Positions 4,642 through 10,676 of a DNA stretch of 10,676 bases are shown piece by piece (the stretch's first letter is position 1; each line of letters opens with the position of its first letter). Origin of the DNA: CAYLOC01 sp964385195 (GTDB taxonomy: Bacteria; Actinomycetota; Actinomycetes; Propionibacteriales; Nocardioidaceae); assembly GCA_964385195.1 (NCBI GenBank), contig CAYLOC010000112.1, forward strand, positions 1 to 10,676, written 5' to 3'. The position numbers were made by a program, and so were the translations under genes. Below the pieces are notes generated by a model, which saw nothing but the letters and a program-made list of their open reading frames with translations, was not told the DNA's origin and ran no database searches.

Positions 4642-6714
4642 GTGCCCCTACGCGTTTCCCGAGCGGTCCAGCGCGGACAACTGTCGCTCCGCAGAGGCGC
4701 CGGACGGGGGCTCGCGGGTCTCCGCAACGCGGGGTACCTGCGGAAGTGGATCCTGCTCGGCATCGCGATCGGGATCGTCGCCGGCTTGGGGGCGCTGGCG
4801 TTCTTCAACGCGCTGGAGGCGACGACGCGGTACGTGCTCGGCACGCTCGGGGGTTTCCATGTCGCGACCACCGCCGGCGAGGGCGGCGTCCACCCGGCCA
4901 GTGGGTTCGCACATGCATGGACACTTCCGCTCGTCGTGGCCGGTGGTGGCCTGCTGAGCGGGCTTCTGGTGTTCCGGCTCGCACCGGAGGCAGAGGGGCA
5001 TGGGACGGATGCGGCGATCAACAGCGTCCACCACAACCCGAAGGGGGTTCGCCCGCGGGTTGCGGCGGTGAAGACCGTCGCTTCGGCGTTGATGATCGGC
5101 ACCGGAGGCTCCGGCGGGCGAGAGGGGCCGACGGCGCAGATCAGCTCCGCGTTCGGGTCGTTGCTCGCACGTACGCTCAACCTGACGCCTGCCGACGCGA
5201 GGATCGCGGTCTCCTCGGGTATGGCGGCGGGGATCGCGGCCATCTTCCGCGCACCCCTCGGCGGTGCGCTGCTGGGGGTGGAGCTGCTGTATCGGGAGGA
5301 CATCGAGGCGGCAGCGCTGGTGCCGTCCCTGGTGGCGTCGATCGTGGCGTTCACGATCTTCGGGGCGGTGGAGGGGTTCTCGCCGATCTTCGGCTATCAC
5401 CTGCAGTCGGTGTTCAACTCCCCGATCGAGCTGGTGTGGTACGTCCTGCTGGGGGTGGCCGCCGGGCTGTTCGGGCGGTTGTACGCGTCCACCTTCTCTC
5501 TCGTCTCCGACGTCTGGCGCCGGGTGCGGGTGTCGCGCTATGCCAAGCCGGCCCTGGGCGGGCTGTGCACGGGCTTGGTGGCGCTGGCCGTTCCGGGGGT
5601 TCTGGGCACCGGGTACGGCGCGGTCCAGCAGACATTGATCCGGGAGACGCTGGTGACCTCACCGTTGTGGCTGGTGATCGCGCTGCCGTTCGCGAAGATC
5701 CTCGCCACGTCGCTGTCGATCGGGTCCGGTGGGTCCGGGGGCATCTTCGGGCCCGGCATGGTGATCGGCGGTGCCGGTGGCGCGGCGCTGTGGCGCGTGC
5801 TTGAGCCGGTGGCGCCGTGGCTGCCGCACTCACCGGTGCCGTTCGTGATCGTGGGGATGGCGGCGTGCTTCGGGTCGATCGCGCACGCGCCGCTGGCGGT
5901 GATGCTGATGGTTGCGGAGATGACCGGCAACCTGTCCATGCTGGCCCCGGCGATGATCGCCGTCGCACTGGCGAGCCTGGTGGCGGGGAGCCACACGATC
6001 TACCGGAGCCAGCCCAAGAACCGGGCAGCATCGCCGGCCCACCGGTTCGCGTTCGGTCTTCCCGCGATGGGGTCGGTGCCGGTGGCCGATGTGATGGCCG
6101 AGCCCCGGCTGGTCTTTCCTGCCGGTACGCCGACGAGTCAGGCGATCGCCGCTCTTCGCACCGCCGGTCTTCCGGGGGCTCCGGTGGTAAGCCGGGCCGG
6201 GACCTTCATCGGGTCCGTACAGGCCGAGCGTCTCCAGGACCTGGACGAGGACGAACGGCCCGTGGCCCGGTTCGCCGACCCCCAGGCGATGACGCTGGCC
6301 GCGGACGCGATGCTCGACGCCGGGGCCGAGGCACTCGCGGCGAGCCGGGGCGGCTGGGTGCCGGTCCTGGACTCCGACATGGCGGTCGCCGGCATCGTTG
6401 CCGGGCCGGATCTGGTCCGCGGATACCGGTTGGCGTTGCGCGCCTCGCTGCGGCGGGTCAACCGGACGGCCGGTGGCCAGTTGCTTGAGGTTCGGGTCAC
6501 CGCGGAGTCGCCCGCATCCGGTCGCACGATCGCAGACCTGGGCCTTCCGCCGCGGGCCGTCGTACTGGGGGTACACCGCGCCGATGGACTCGTGTTCGCC
6601 TCCGGGGAGACCGCGCTGCATCCCGGCGACGTACTCTCCGTGATTGCTCCGGATGCCGACCGGGACCGGATGCTGGGCCTCTTCGGGGAGCCACCGGCGC
6701 CGCTGGGCACCTGA
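4642..6714 (+). CDS. CLC-family chloride channel/transporter with two CBS motifs and RCK_C domain
   Basis: This 690-residue inner-membrane protein has a CLC core (about 30-455), a CBS pair (about 481-595, VADVM onward) and a C-terminal TrkA-C/RCK_C domain (about 614-683, LLEVRVTAESPASGRTIADL). GREGP (159-163) supplies the gating Glu161, GIFGP (367-371) is intact, and Tyr454 matches E. coli ClC Tyr445. The Ser107 loop (GSGIP) reads GHGTD, with His120. FRAPLGGALLGVEL aligns without gaps to the E. coli stretch ending in Glu202-Glu203: Glu202 is kept (Glu214), but the internal proton glutamate Glu203 is Leu215, which favours a channel or uncoupled transporter over strict Cl-/H+ exchange. CBS and RCK_C suggest nucleotide or ligand gating. 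GTG 4642 is preferred over the GTG at 4591, which would overlap the preceding gene and lies upstream of the predicted promoter. Confidence 0.93.
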   Translation: MPLRVSRAVQRGQLSLRRGAGRGLAGLRNAGYLRKWILLGIAIGIVAGLGALAFFNALEATTRYVLGTLGGFHVATTAGEGGVHPASGFAHAWTLPLVVAGGGLLSGLLVFRLAPEAEGHGTDAAINSVHHNPKGVRPRVAAVKTVASALMIGTGGSGGREGPTAQISSAFGSLLARTLNLTPADARIAVSSGMAAGIAAIFRAPLGGALLGVELLYREDIEAAALVPSLVASIVAFTIFGAVEGFSPIFGYHLQSVFNSPIELVWYVLLGVAAGLFGRLYASTFSLVSDVWRRVRVSRYAKPALGGLCTGLVALAVPGVLGTGYGAVQQTLIRETLVTSPLWLVIALPFAKILATSLSIGSGGSGGIFGPGMVIGGAGGAALWRVLEPVAPWLPHSPVPFVIVGMAACFGSIAHAPLAVMLMVAEMTGNLSMLAPAMIAVALASLVAGSHTIYRSQPKNRAASPAHRFAFGLPAMGSVPVADVMAEPRLVFPAGTPTSQAIAALRTAGLPGAPVVSRAGTFIGSVQAERLQDLDEDERPVARFADPQAMTLAADAMLDAGAEALAASRGGWVPVLDSDMAVAGIVAGPDLVRGYRLALRASLRRVNRTAGGQLLEVRVTAESPASGRTIADLGLPPRAVVLGVHRADGLVFASGETALHPGDVLSVIAPDADRDRMLGLFGEPPAPLGT

Positions 6715-6717
6715 CTC

Positions 6718-6733
6718 GGCGGGCTCCCCCGCC
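6718..6733. terminator. GC-rich hairpin between convergent CLC and methyltransferase genes
   Basis: GGCGGG (6718-6723) pairs with CCCGCC (6728-6733) around CTCC. It sits three bases after the CLC stop and nine before the methyltransferase stop, so it could end transcription from both sides. No U-tract is present. Confidence 0.55.
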
Positions 6734-6742
6734 AACATGGCG

Positions 6743-7504
6743 TCACGGACGGACGGCGCGGAGCCAGAACCGTCCGGTGGTGAACGTCAACGGCTGACCA
6801 CGCTGCGTCCGGTCGTGCAGCGCCAGCAGTGTGTCGGCGTACCGGTCGACGGTGAAGTCCTCGGGGACGTACCACGGCGTGAGCGACAAGAACTCCACCA
6901 ACGTCTCGACGTCGGCGTACGTGGAGACGCCATACCACTCGGCGGAGTCCTCCACCTCCAACCCGGCCGCCTCCACCTGCGCGCGGACTTTCGACAACAC
7001 GATGCCGCCGTCATCGTTGGGGGTGCCGAACATCTCGTAGAGCTCGCCGAACTCGTCGCCGCAGACCTGCTGGGTCAGGAACACCCCACCGGGCCGGAGC
7101 ACGCGGTGCACCTCGCCGGCATCGAACGCCTCGTGCCGGTTGTACACCAGGTCGAACCGCTGGTCGGCGAACGGCATCCGCGGATCGGCGTCCGCGTCGT
7201 ACTCCGCCACGTCGATTCCCGCCGGGCCGAGGTTGCGACGGGCAACCGGGATGTTCGGCGCCCATCCTTCGGTAGCGGTGGTGTCGTCGGGCAGGCCGGG
7301 GGCCAGGCTGAGCAGGTGCTCACCTCCGCCGGTACCCATATCGAGCAGCGCGGTGGCCGTCCCGAGTGCGTCCCGGGCCAGGGTCGTGAAGTCCCATGGA
7401 ATCGGCTCCTCGGTGATCCTTCCCGCGAAGCCGGAGAAGTCCCAGCCTTCGTGCGGTCGCGCCGCAGCGTCCCGCCACCGCTGCAGCAGCCCCTGTTCGT
7501 CCAT
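6743..7504 (-). CDS. Class I SAM-dependent methyltransferase (Methyltransf_11-like)
   Basis: This 253-residue cytoplasmic protein has a Rossmann-type SAM fold. Motif I is LLDMGTGGGE (53-62), the acidic-loop region follows strand 2 near IDVAEYDADADPRMPF, RFDLVYNRHEAF matches motif II, and HRVLRPGGVFLTQQV is the usual post-II/III segment. The N-terminus is Trp-rich (QRWRDAAARP, then GWDFSGF), and the C-terminal half (from about 165, VRAQVEAAGLEVEDSAEWYG) probably forms the substrate cap. The substrate is not evident; small molecule, RNA or protein are all open. ATG 7504 is chosen over upstream in-frame codons because the protein begins naturally there and TAGCCT stands seven bases upstream on the minus strand, suggesting a leaderless transcript. 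It is convergent with the CLC gene and divergent from the CtaG-like gene; no functional link is visible. Confidence 0.85.
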   Translation of the reverse strand: MDEQGLLQRWRDAAARPHEGWDFSGFAGRITEEPIPWDFTTLARDALGTATALLDMGTGGGEHLLSLAPGLPDDTTATEGWAPNIPVARRNLGPAGIDVAEYDADADPRMPFADQRFDLVYNRHEAFDAGEVHRVLRPGGVFLTQQVCGDEFGELYEMFGTPNDDGGIVLSKVRAQVEAAGLEVEDSAEWYGVSTYADVETLVEFLSLTPWYVPEDFTVDRYADTLLALHDRTQRGQPLTFTTGRFWLRAVRP

Positions 7505-7511
7505 AGCCACG

Positions 7512-7517
7512 AGGCTA
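7512..7517 (-). promoter_or_regulatory. Putative leaderless -10 box of the methyltransferase gene
   Basis: The minus strand reads TAGCCT (TANNNT type), with seven bases to ATG 7504 and no Shine-Dalgarno between. The same layout is seen at other genes in the window. Confidence 0.45.
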
Positions 7518-7563
7518 GCGGCTCGAAGACAAGCACCGGCGGCAGGCGGAACTCCGGACGAGG

Positions 7564-7569
7564 GATACT
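7564..7569 (+). promoter_or_regulatory. Putative -10 box upstream of the ctaG-like gene
   Basis: GATACT matches TATACT at five of six bases. Six bases later is an ATG at 7576, so transcription would begin on a five-codon ORF rather than on the CtaG-like start at 7590, giving that gene only a 14-base leader. Confidence 0.45.
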
Positions 7570-7575
7570 GAGGGC

Positions 7576-7593
7576 ATGCGCGGGTTGGCATGA
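7576..7593 (+). CDS. Possible leaderless five-codon ORF overlapping the ctaG-like start
   Basis: ATG CGC GGG TTG GCA TGA encodes MRGLA. Its stop overlaps the ATG of the CtaG-like gene in ATGA (7590-7593), a termination-reinitiation layout. It begins six bases after GATACT, so a ribosome could load directly at a leaderless 5' end and pass to the main gene, which has no adjacent Shine-Dalgarno of its own. It is too short for any statistical support and could be chance. Confidence 0.3.
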   Translation: MRGLA

Positions 7594-8498
7594 CAGGGTT
7601 CGCGGACGCTGAGGAGGTTCCGGCGCCGTTCTCGCCGGATTCGTTGTGGCACGGCTGGGAGTTCGTGCCCCTGGTCATCATTCCCGTGGTCGTGGTCGCC
7701 GTCGTGTACCTGATCGGCTATCACCGCGTACGACGGCAGGCCAAGCCGGTGTTCCCTCGCTACCGCGCCTGGTCGTTCATCGCCGGCCTGGTCGCCTTGG
7801 TCGTCTCGGTGGACGGCCCGATGGATACCTACGCCGACGTTGACCTAGCCGCCCACATGGCCCAGCATCTGGTCCTCCTGGACCTGGTGGCGCCGCTGGT
7901 GGTGCTCGGGGCACCGATCACCGTGGCGCTGCGGGCCACCGACCCGGCCGGGAGATCGGCGTACCTGCTGCCGTTGCTGCGTAGCCGACCGGTGCACCTG
8001 TTGAGCAACCCGTGGGTCGTCGTCGCTCTGTACGCCGCCGCCCTGCTTGGGACCCACTTCACCCCGTTCTTCAACCTGGCGCTCTACCACGAGCACATCC
8101 ACGACCTGGAGCATCTTTGTTATCTCGTTGCGGGGATCTTGATCTGGGCCCTCATCCTGGCTGTCGACCCGGTCCGGCCGCCGCGCCCTTCACTACAGGG
8201 GCGAACCCTGGTCGTGATGGCGCAGATGCTTGTGATGACCGCTATCGCCGCGGTGTTCTTCTTCGCCGCCGCTCCGCTCTACCCCTACTACCCAGCCCTG
8301 CCACCGCCCTGGGGTGGACAGGCCTTCGCGCTGAGCAACCAGCGACTGGCCGGCGCCGTGATGTGCATACCGTCGCTGGCGGCGAGCATCGTGGCGATGG
8401 CGTATCTGAGCCGGAAATGGAACCGCGCCGAGCAGACCCGACACCGCCGCGCGCGGCTGCTGCAGACCCCTGGTCGCCCGGACACCAACAACCAGTGA
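7590..8498 (+). CDS. ctaG: CtaG-like (caa3_CtaG family) cytochrome c oxidase assembly membrane protein
   Basis: This 302-residue polytopic protein has about seven hydrophobic segments (roughly 25-44, 62-80, 90-112, 138-160, 172-192, 206-230 and 254-277). The family hallmarks are visible: HMAQHLVLLDLVAPLVVLGAP, THFTPFFNLALYHEHIHDLEHLCYLVAG with its cluster of histidines, and PLYPYY near the sixth segment. Proteins of this type, such as Bacillus subtilis CtaG, are needed to form active caa3 cytochrome oxidase and probably help with copper delivery; actinobacterial members are sometimes fused to or near CopD-like domains, which are absent here. The His-rich segment between helices 4 and 5 could bind metal. 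The C-terminal tail (from about 278) is Arg-rich and probably cytoplasmic. ATG 7590 is the only sensible in-frame start, since a stop lies seven codons upstream. No oxidase subunit genes are nearby. It converges with the transketolase operon, seven bases apart. Confidence 0.87.
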   Translation: MTGFADAEEVPAPFSPDSLWHGWEFVPLVIIPVVVVAVVYLIGYHRVRRQAKPVFPRYRAWSFIAGLVALVVSVDGPMDTYADVDLAAHMAQHLVLLDLVAPLVVLGAPITVALRATDPAGRSAYLLPLLRSRPVHLLSNPWVVVALYAAALLGTHFTPFFNLALYHEHIHDLEHLCYLVAGILIWALILAVDPVRPPRPSLQGRTLVVMAQMLVMTAIAAVFFFAAAPLYPYYPALPPPWGGQAFALSNQRLAGAVMCIPSLAASIVAMAYLSRKWNRAEQTRHRRARLLQTPGRPDTNNQ

Positions 8499-8505
8499 AA
8501 CGACG

Positions 8506-9435
8506 TCATCGCGTGCGGGCGAACTCCGGGGTCGCTGCGTGATCGAGGAACCGCGTGATGCGGGCGCGGATGGCCGCCGGGTCCAGCCCGTACGCCGAGG
8601 CGTGCTCCGCGGGCGACCCGTAGTGTCGTAGCTCTGTGCGTGGCACACCGAGGCCGAGCACGCGATGCGGGACGTGGACCAGCGCTTCCTGCACGTGCCG
8701 CGCCGACGTACCGGCGAGGACAGGCTCGACCACGGCGACAGCGGCCACCCCGAGGGTCGCACGCAACGTCGATGCGTCGAAGGGGCGGACGGTTGCGGCG
8801 TACAGCACCGTGACATCGAGGCCCTCGACGGCGGCGAGCACCGCGTCCAACATCGGGCCGACCGCGACGACGGTGCCGCGCCCACCACGACGAACGACGG
8901 TCATCCGACCCGTGCCGTCAACCGCCATCGGCCGCTGGTTCTGCTGCGTCGAGGTTCGTAGGTAGACCCGACCGTCTCCCGCCACCGCCGCGCGCAGCAG
9001 GGTGTCCACCTCGTCGGGATGGCCCGGAACGTGGACGGTCCAGTCCGGCAGCGTGCCCAGCAGCGCCACGTCGCCCGGCGCCTGGTGGGTGCGGCCACCA
9101 GCGGATACGTCGTAAGAGGCTCCCGCGCTCACCAGCACGCCCCCGACGTTCTGGTGGGCGAAGCCGAGCTTGACCTGTTCGAACGCCCGCTCCACCAGGA
9201 ACGACGCGAACGTGTGCACCACCGGTCGCATGCCCGTCAGCGCCAACCCTGCTCCGACATTGGCCAGCAGCTGCTCGCGAATGCCGACGTTGACCACCCG
9301 GTCGGGGTGGCGGGACGCGGCTTCCTCGAACATGCTGACGGAGATGTCGGCCAGCACGACGGCCACCGAGAGGTCCTCGTCGAGCAATGCGGTCGTGGTG
9401 GCCGCGAACTGCTCCCGCATCGCCAGGTCAGTCAT
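8506..9435 (-). CDS. Split transketolase, C-terminal subunit (pyrimidine-binding plus C domain)
   Basis: This 309-residue protein corresponds to the second half of transketolase. The pyrimidine-binding domain (about 1-165) contains VVNVGIREQ with the catalytic Glu54 that activates the TPP aminopyrimidine, then AGLALTGMRPVVHTFASFL, FEQVKLGFAHQNV and GGRTHQAPGDVALLGTLP. The usual DG before TH is GG here. A transketolase C domain (about 180-300) follows. It would pair with the TPP-binding subunit encoded just upstream to move two-carbon ketol units between sugar phosphates, completing active sites at the subunit interface. The ATG at 9435 overlaps the upstream stop by eight bases (ATGACTGA), and GAGGT (9445-9441) lies five bases before it, so translation is coupled and equimolar subunits are expected. 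The exact sugar substrates cannot be read; a specialised catabolic or sulfo-sugar transketolase is as possible as the pentose phosphate enzyme. Confidence 0.9.
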   Translation of the reverse strand: MTDLAMREQFAATTTALLDEDLSVAVVLADISVSMFEEAASRHPDRVVNVGIREQLLANVGAGLALTGMRPVVHTFASFLVERAFEQVKLGFAHQNVGGVLVSAGASYDVSAGGRTHQAPGDVALLGTLPDWTVHVPGHPDEVDTLLRAAVAGDGRVYLRTSTQQNQRPMAVDGTGRMTVVRRGGRGTVVAVGPMLDAVLAAVEGLDVTVLYAATVRPFDASTLRATLGVAAVAVVEPVLAGTSARHVQEALVHVPHRVLGLGVPRTELRHYGSPAEHASAYGLDPAAIRARITRFLDHAATPEFARTR

Positions 9436-10129
9436 CGTCGACCTCGATGGTCGCCACGACGAGCGTGGGACGTGTCTCCTCGGTACGGCGAGTAAGTGCC
9501 GCGGCCAGCGCGGGGTGGTCGCGACCGTCGACGCGACGGACCGTCCATCCGGCGACGTCGAACCGGGACTCCAGCCCGCCGCGCCATGGCCAGGTCGCAG
9601 AGTGGTTGTCGACAGCCACCACGGTCAGCGCCGACAGGCCGGCGGCCGCGGCGTACTCGATCGCCTCCGCGTTGCTGCCCTCGTCCAGCTCGGCATCGCC
9701 TACCAGGACCACGACCCGGGAGTCGATCCCCTGTGCGCGCAACCCCAGCGCCGTACCGACACCGAGTGGCAGACCGTGACCGAGGGAGCCGGAGGAGACC
9801 TCCACGCCCGGGATGAGGTTGCGGTCCGGGTGGTAGCCGAGTGGGGAGTCGAACCTGCCGAAGCCGGACAGCCAGTCCACCGGGATGAAGCCTTTCGCGG
9901 CGAGTACGGCGTAGTAGGCGCTCGGGCCATGGCCCTTGCTCAAGAAGAAACGGTCACGCATCGGGTCATCGACACGATCAGGCGAGATGTCGAGCACCTC
10001 GTCGTACAGCACCCACAACACGTCGAGTGTGGACGTCGACGCCGCGTCGTGCTTCTCGTCTCCAGTCTGGACCGCCATCAGCCTCGGCAGATCGTGGTAG
10101 CCGAGACTGCTCTGGGCTGTTGTTGTCAT
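9428..10129 (-). CDS. Split transketolase, N-terminal TPP-binding subunit
   Basis: This 233-residue protein corresponds to the diphosphate-binding half of transketolase. His27, His67 (LSKGHG) and His100 (GYHP) match histidines of the canonical active site; PGVEVSSGSLGHGL is the family loop. The metal/TPP motif is GDAELDEG (144-151) with Asp145 and, about 30 residues on, VDN with Asn175. The common GDG is thus GDA, and the residues after VDN (HSATWP) differ from the usual NGI or NGLQ, hinting at a divergent subgroup. It is the promoter-proximal gene of the two-gene transketolase operon and is divergent from soxR. ATG 10129 is chosen; CAGGAT ends seven bases upstream, allowing a leaderless start, and AGGATAGG could alternatively serve as a ribosome site. 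A SoxR-like box lies in the promoter, so oxidative or redox-cycler induction is predicted. Class is firm, substrates open. Confidence 0.9.
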   Translation of the reverse strand: MTTTAQSSLGYHDLPRLMAVQTGDEKHDAASTSTLDVLWVLYDEVLDISPDRVDDPMRDRFFLSKGHGPSAYYAVLAAKGFIPVDWLSGFGRFDSPLGYHPDRNLIPGVEVSSGSLGHGLPLGVGTALGLRAQGIDSRVVVLVGDAELDEGSNAEAIEYAAAAGLSALTVVAVDNHSATWPWRGGLESRFDVAGWTVRRVDGRDHPALAAALTRRTEETRPTLVVATIEVDDD

Positions 10130-10145
10130 GACGCCTATCCTGTTA

Positions 10146-10163
10146 CTTCAAGTAAAGTTGAGA
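10146..10163. promoter_or_regulatory. SoxR box
   Basis: The 18 bases CTTCAAGTAAAGTTGAGA match the enterobacterial SoxR operator CCTCAAGTTAACTTGAGG at 14 positions; the inner arms TCAAGT and TTGA are intact. It lies between the transketolase -35 and -10 candidates and overlaps the presumed soxR -10, in the 56-bp gap next to a gene encoding an Fe-S SoxR. Adjacent overlapping symmetry (TTACTT-C-AAGTAA, 10143-10155) may contribute to binding. Confidence 0.72.
10153..10158 (+). promoter_or_regulatory. Putative -10 box of soxR, inside the SoxR box
   Basis: TAAAGT fits TANNNT and would give a transcript starting near 10165, leaving a leader of about 21 bases with the Shine-Dalgarno. Being inside the operator, it suggests SoxR limits its own synthesis. 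No clear -35 is present. Confidence 0.4.
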
Positions 10164-10172
10164 TCAAGTCCC

Positions 10173-10178
10173 AGGAGA
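10173..10178 (+). promoter_or_regulatory. Shine-Dalgarno of soxR
   Basis: AGGAGA, seven bases before ATG 10186. It supports this start and shows soxR is translated from a leadered transcript, unlike most neighbours. Confidence 0.75.
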
Positions 10179-10185
10179 GTGACCC

Positions 10186-10659
10186 ATGACACGGCTCGCA
10201 GGAAAGATCCCGATCGGGGAGCTGTCACGACGATCCGGCGTGGCACCGTCGGCATTGCGCTTCTACGAAACCGAGGGCCTGATCTACGCCGAGCGCACCA
10301 GCGGGAACCAGCGTCGCTATCCGCGCCACATGCTGCGTCGGGTGGCATTCATCCGCGCAGCGCAGCAGGTGGGGCTCAGCCTGGACGAGGTCAAGGAGGC
10401 GCTGGCCTCCCTTCCGTACGGCCGCACCCCGAACAAGGCGGACTGGACCCGCGTCTCCCGGGCATGGACGAGACGGCTGGACAAGCAGATCGCCGACCTG
10501 GAGCGGTTGAAGTCCAAGCTCACCGGCTGCGTCGGATGCGGCTGCCTGTCGATGCGCACGTGCGTGCTGACCAACCCCGACGATGAGCAGGGCGAGATCG
10601 CCCCTGGACCGGCCTGGCTGTCGACCGCGGAGAACCACGGCCAGCCCCGCCCCGACTAA
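10186..10659 (+). CDS. soxR: SoxR, redox-sensing [2Fe-2S] MerR-family regulator
   Basis: This 157-residue protein is close to the 154 of E. coli SoxR. The N-terminal winged helix-turn-helix (about 8-75) contains IPIGELSRRSGVAPSALRFY, a Tyr/Arg-rich wing (NQRRYPRHMLRR) and VGLSLDEVKEAL. A dimerisation helix (about 90-112) follows. The cluster motif GCVGCGCLSMRTCVLTNP supplies Cys115, Cys118, Cys120 and Cys126 with the exact C-X2-C-X-C-X5-C spacing of E. coli SoxR, so a [2Fe-2S] centre is expected. Oxidation of the cluster by redox-active compounds or superoxide stress lets SoxR untwist long-spacer promoters. Enteric SoxR acts through soxS, but actinobacterial SoxR proteins control target genes directly; the only box seen here faces the split transketolase. 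ATG 10186 is fixed by AGGAGA seven bases upstream. Only 17 bases follow the stop before the window ends. Confidence 0.96.
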   Translation: MTRLAGKIPIGELSRRSGVAPSALRFYETEGLIYAERTSGNQRRYPRHMLRRVAFIRAAQQVGLSLDEVKEALASLPYGRTPNKADWTRVSRAWTRRLDKQIADLERLKSKLTGCVGCGCLSMRTCVLTNPDDEQGEIAPGPAWLSTAENHGQPRPD

Positions 10660-10676
10660 CCGCACCAGACTGTGGC

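Larger units (their letters stand above)
10137..10167 (-). promoter_or_regulatory. Long-spacer (MerR-type) promoter of the split transketolase operon
   Basis: On the minus strand a -35-like TTGATC (10167-10162) is followed by 19 bases and then CAGGAT (10142-10137), seven bases before ATG 10129. A 19-bp spacer is too long for good unassisted initiation and is the known arrangement of promoters activated by MerR-family proteins such as SoxR at soxS, where the operator lies between the boxes. The -10 is poor, so exact placement is tentative. Confidence 0.5.

Noticed and set aside
7505..7681. N-terminal extension of the methyltransferase in the same open frame
   Set aside because: The added residues resemble no methyltransferase N-terminus, run antisense through the ctaG-like gene start, and ATG 7504 has a well-placed TAGCCT.
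10143..10155. 13-bp palindrome TTACTT-C-AAGTAA as a separate operator
   Set aside because: It overlaps the SoxR box and shares its CTTCAAGT part, so the SoxR match with the adjacent soxR gene explains it more simply. It is mentioned only as possible added symmetry.
1..10676. Search for CRISPR arrays, insertion sequences, tRNA or rRNA genes, phage or toxin-antitoxin genes
   Set aside because: No regularly spaced repeats, transposase-like proteins, cloverleaf sequences or phage proteins were seen; the window is tightly packed with chromosomal metabolic genes.

Overview
The window reads as chromosomal DNA from a high-GC, aerobic Actinomycete. The coding is dense and G/C-rich at third positions, the gene families are typical of that group (PaaX-type regulator, CLC with CBS and RCK_C domains, caa3-type CtaG, split transketolase, SoxR), and most genes appear to start without a leader: a -10-like hexamer lies 6 or 7 bases before the start codon. 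The genus cannot be named from the sequence. There are eleven well-supported protein genes plus one possible five-codon leader ORF. No RNA genes, insertion sequences or CRISPR arrays were seen, and no gene-free stretch exceeds 90 bases.

Region 1 (1-3444) looks like the edge of an aryl-CoA catabolic locus. An aryl-CoA ligase of the benzoate / 2-aminobenzoate type runs off the left edge on the minus strand. It is divergent from a PaaX-family regulator, a family known to sense aryl-CoA thioesters. Convergent with the regulator is a translationally coupled pair: a classical SDR dehydrogenase, then a RidA-fold protein that lacks the archetypal catalytic Arg. The inferred theme is CoA-thioester breakdown of an aromatic, possibly amino-aromatic, acid; the ring-attacking enzyme would lie outside the window.

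Region 2 (3445-6714) holds an atypical SDR without its catalytic Tyr, divergent from the first SDR across only 24 bp, then a small single-pass membrane protein and a CLC-family chloride transporter or channel with two CBS motifs and a C-terminal RCK_C domain.

Region 3 (6715-8498) holds a class I SAM-dependent methyltransferase (minus strand) and, divergent from it, a CtaG-like cytochrome oxidase assembly membrane protein. A leaderless mini-ORF may precede the latter.

Region 4 (8499-10676) holds a two-gene split transketolase (TPP-binding subunit, then pyrimidine-domain subunit, minus strand) divergent from soxR. The 56-bp gap between them contains a sequence matching the enterobacterial SoxR box at 14 of 18 positions, set inside a long-spacer promoter facing the transketolase genes. 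The most interesting hypothesis here is that redox-sensing SoxR directly switches on a sugar-phosphate transketolase.
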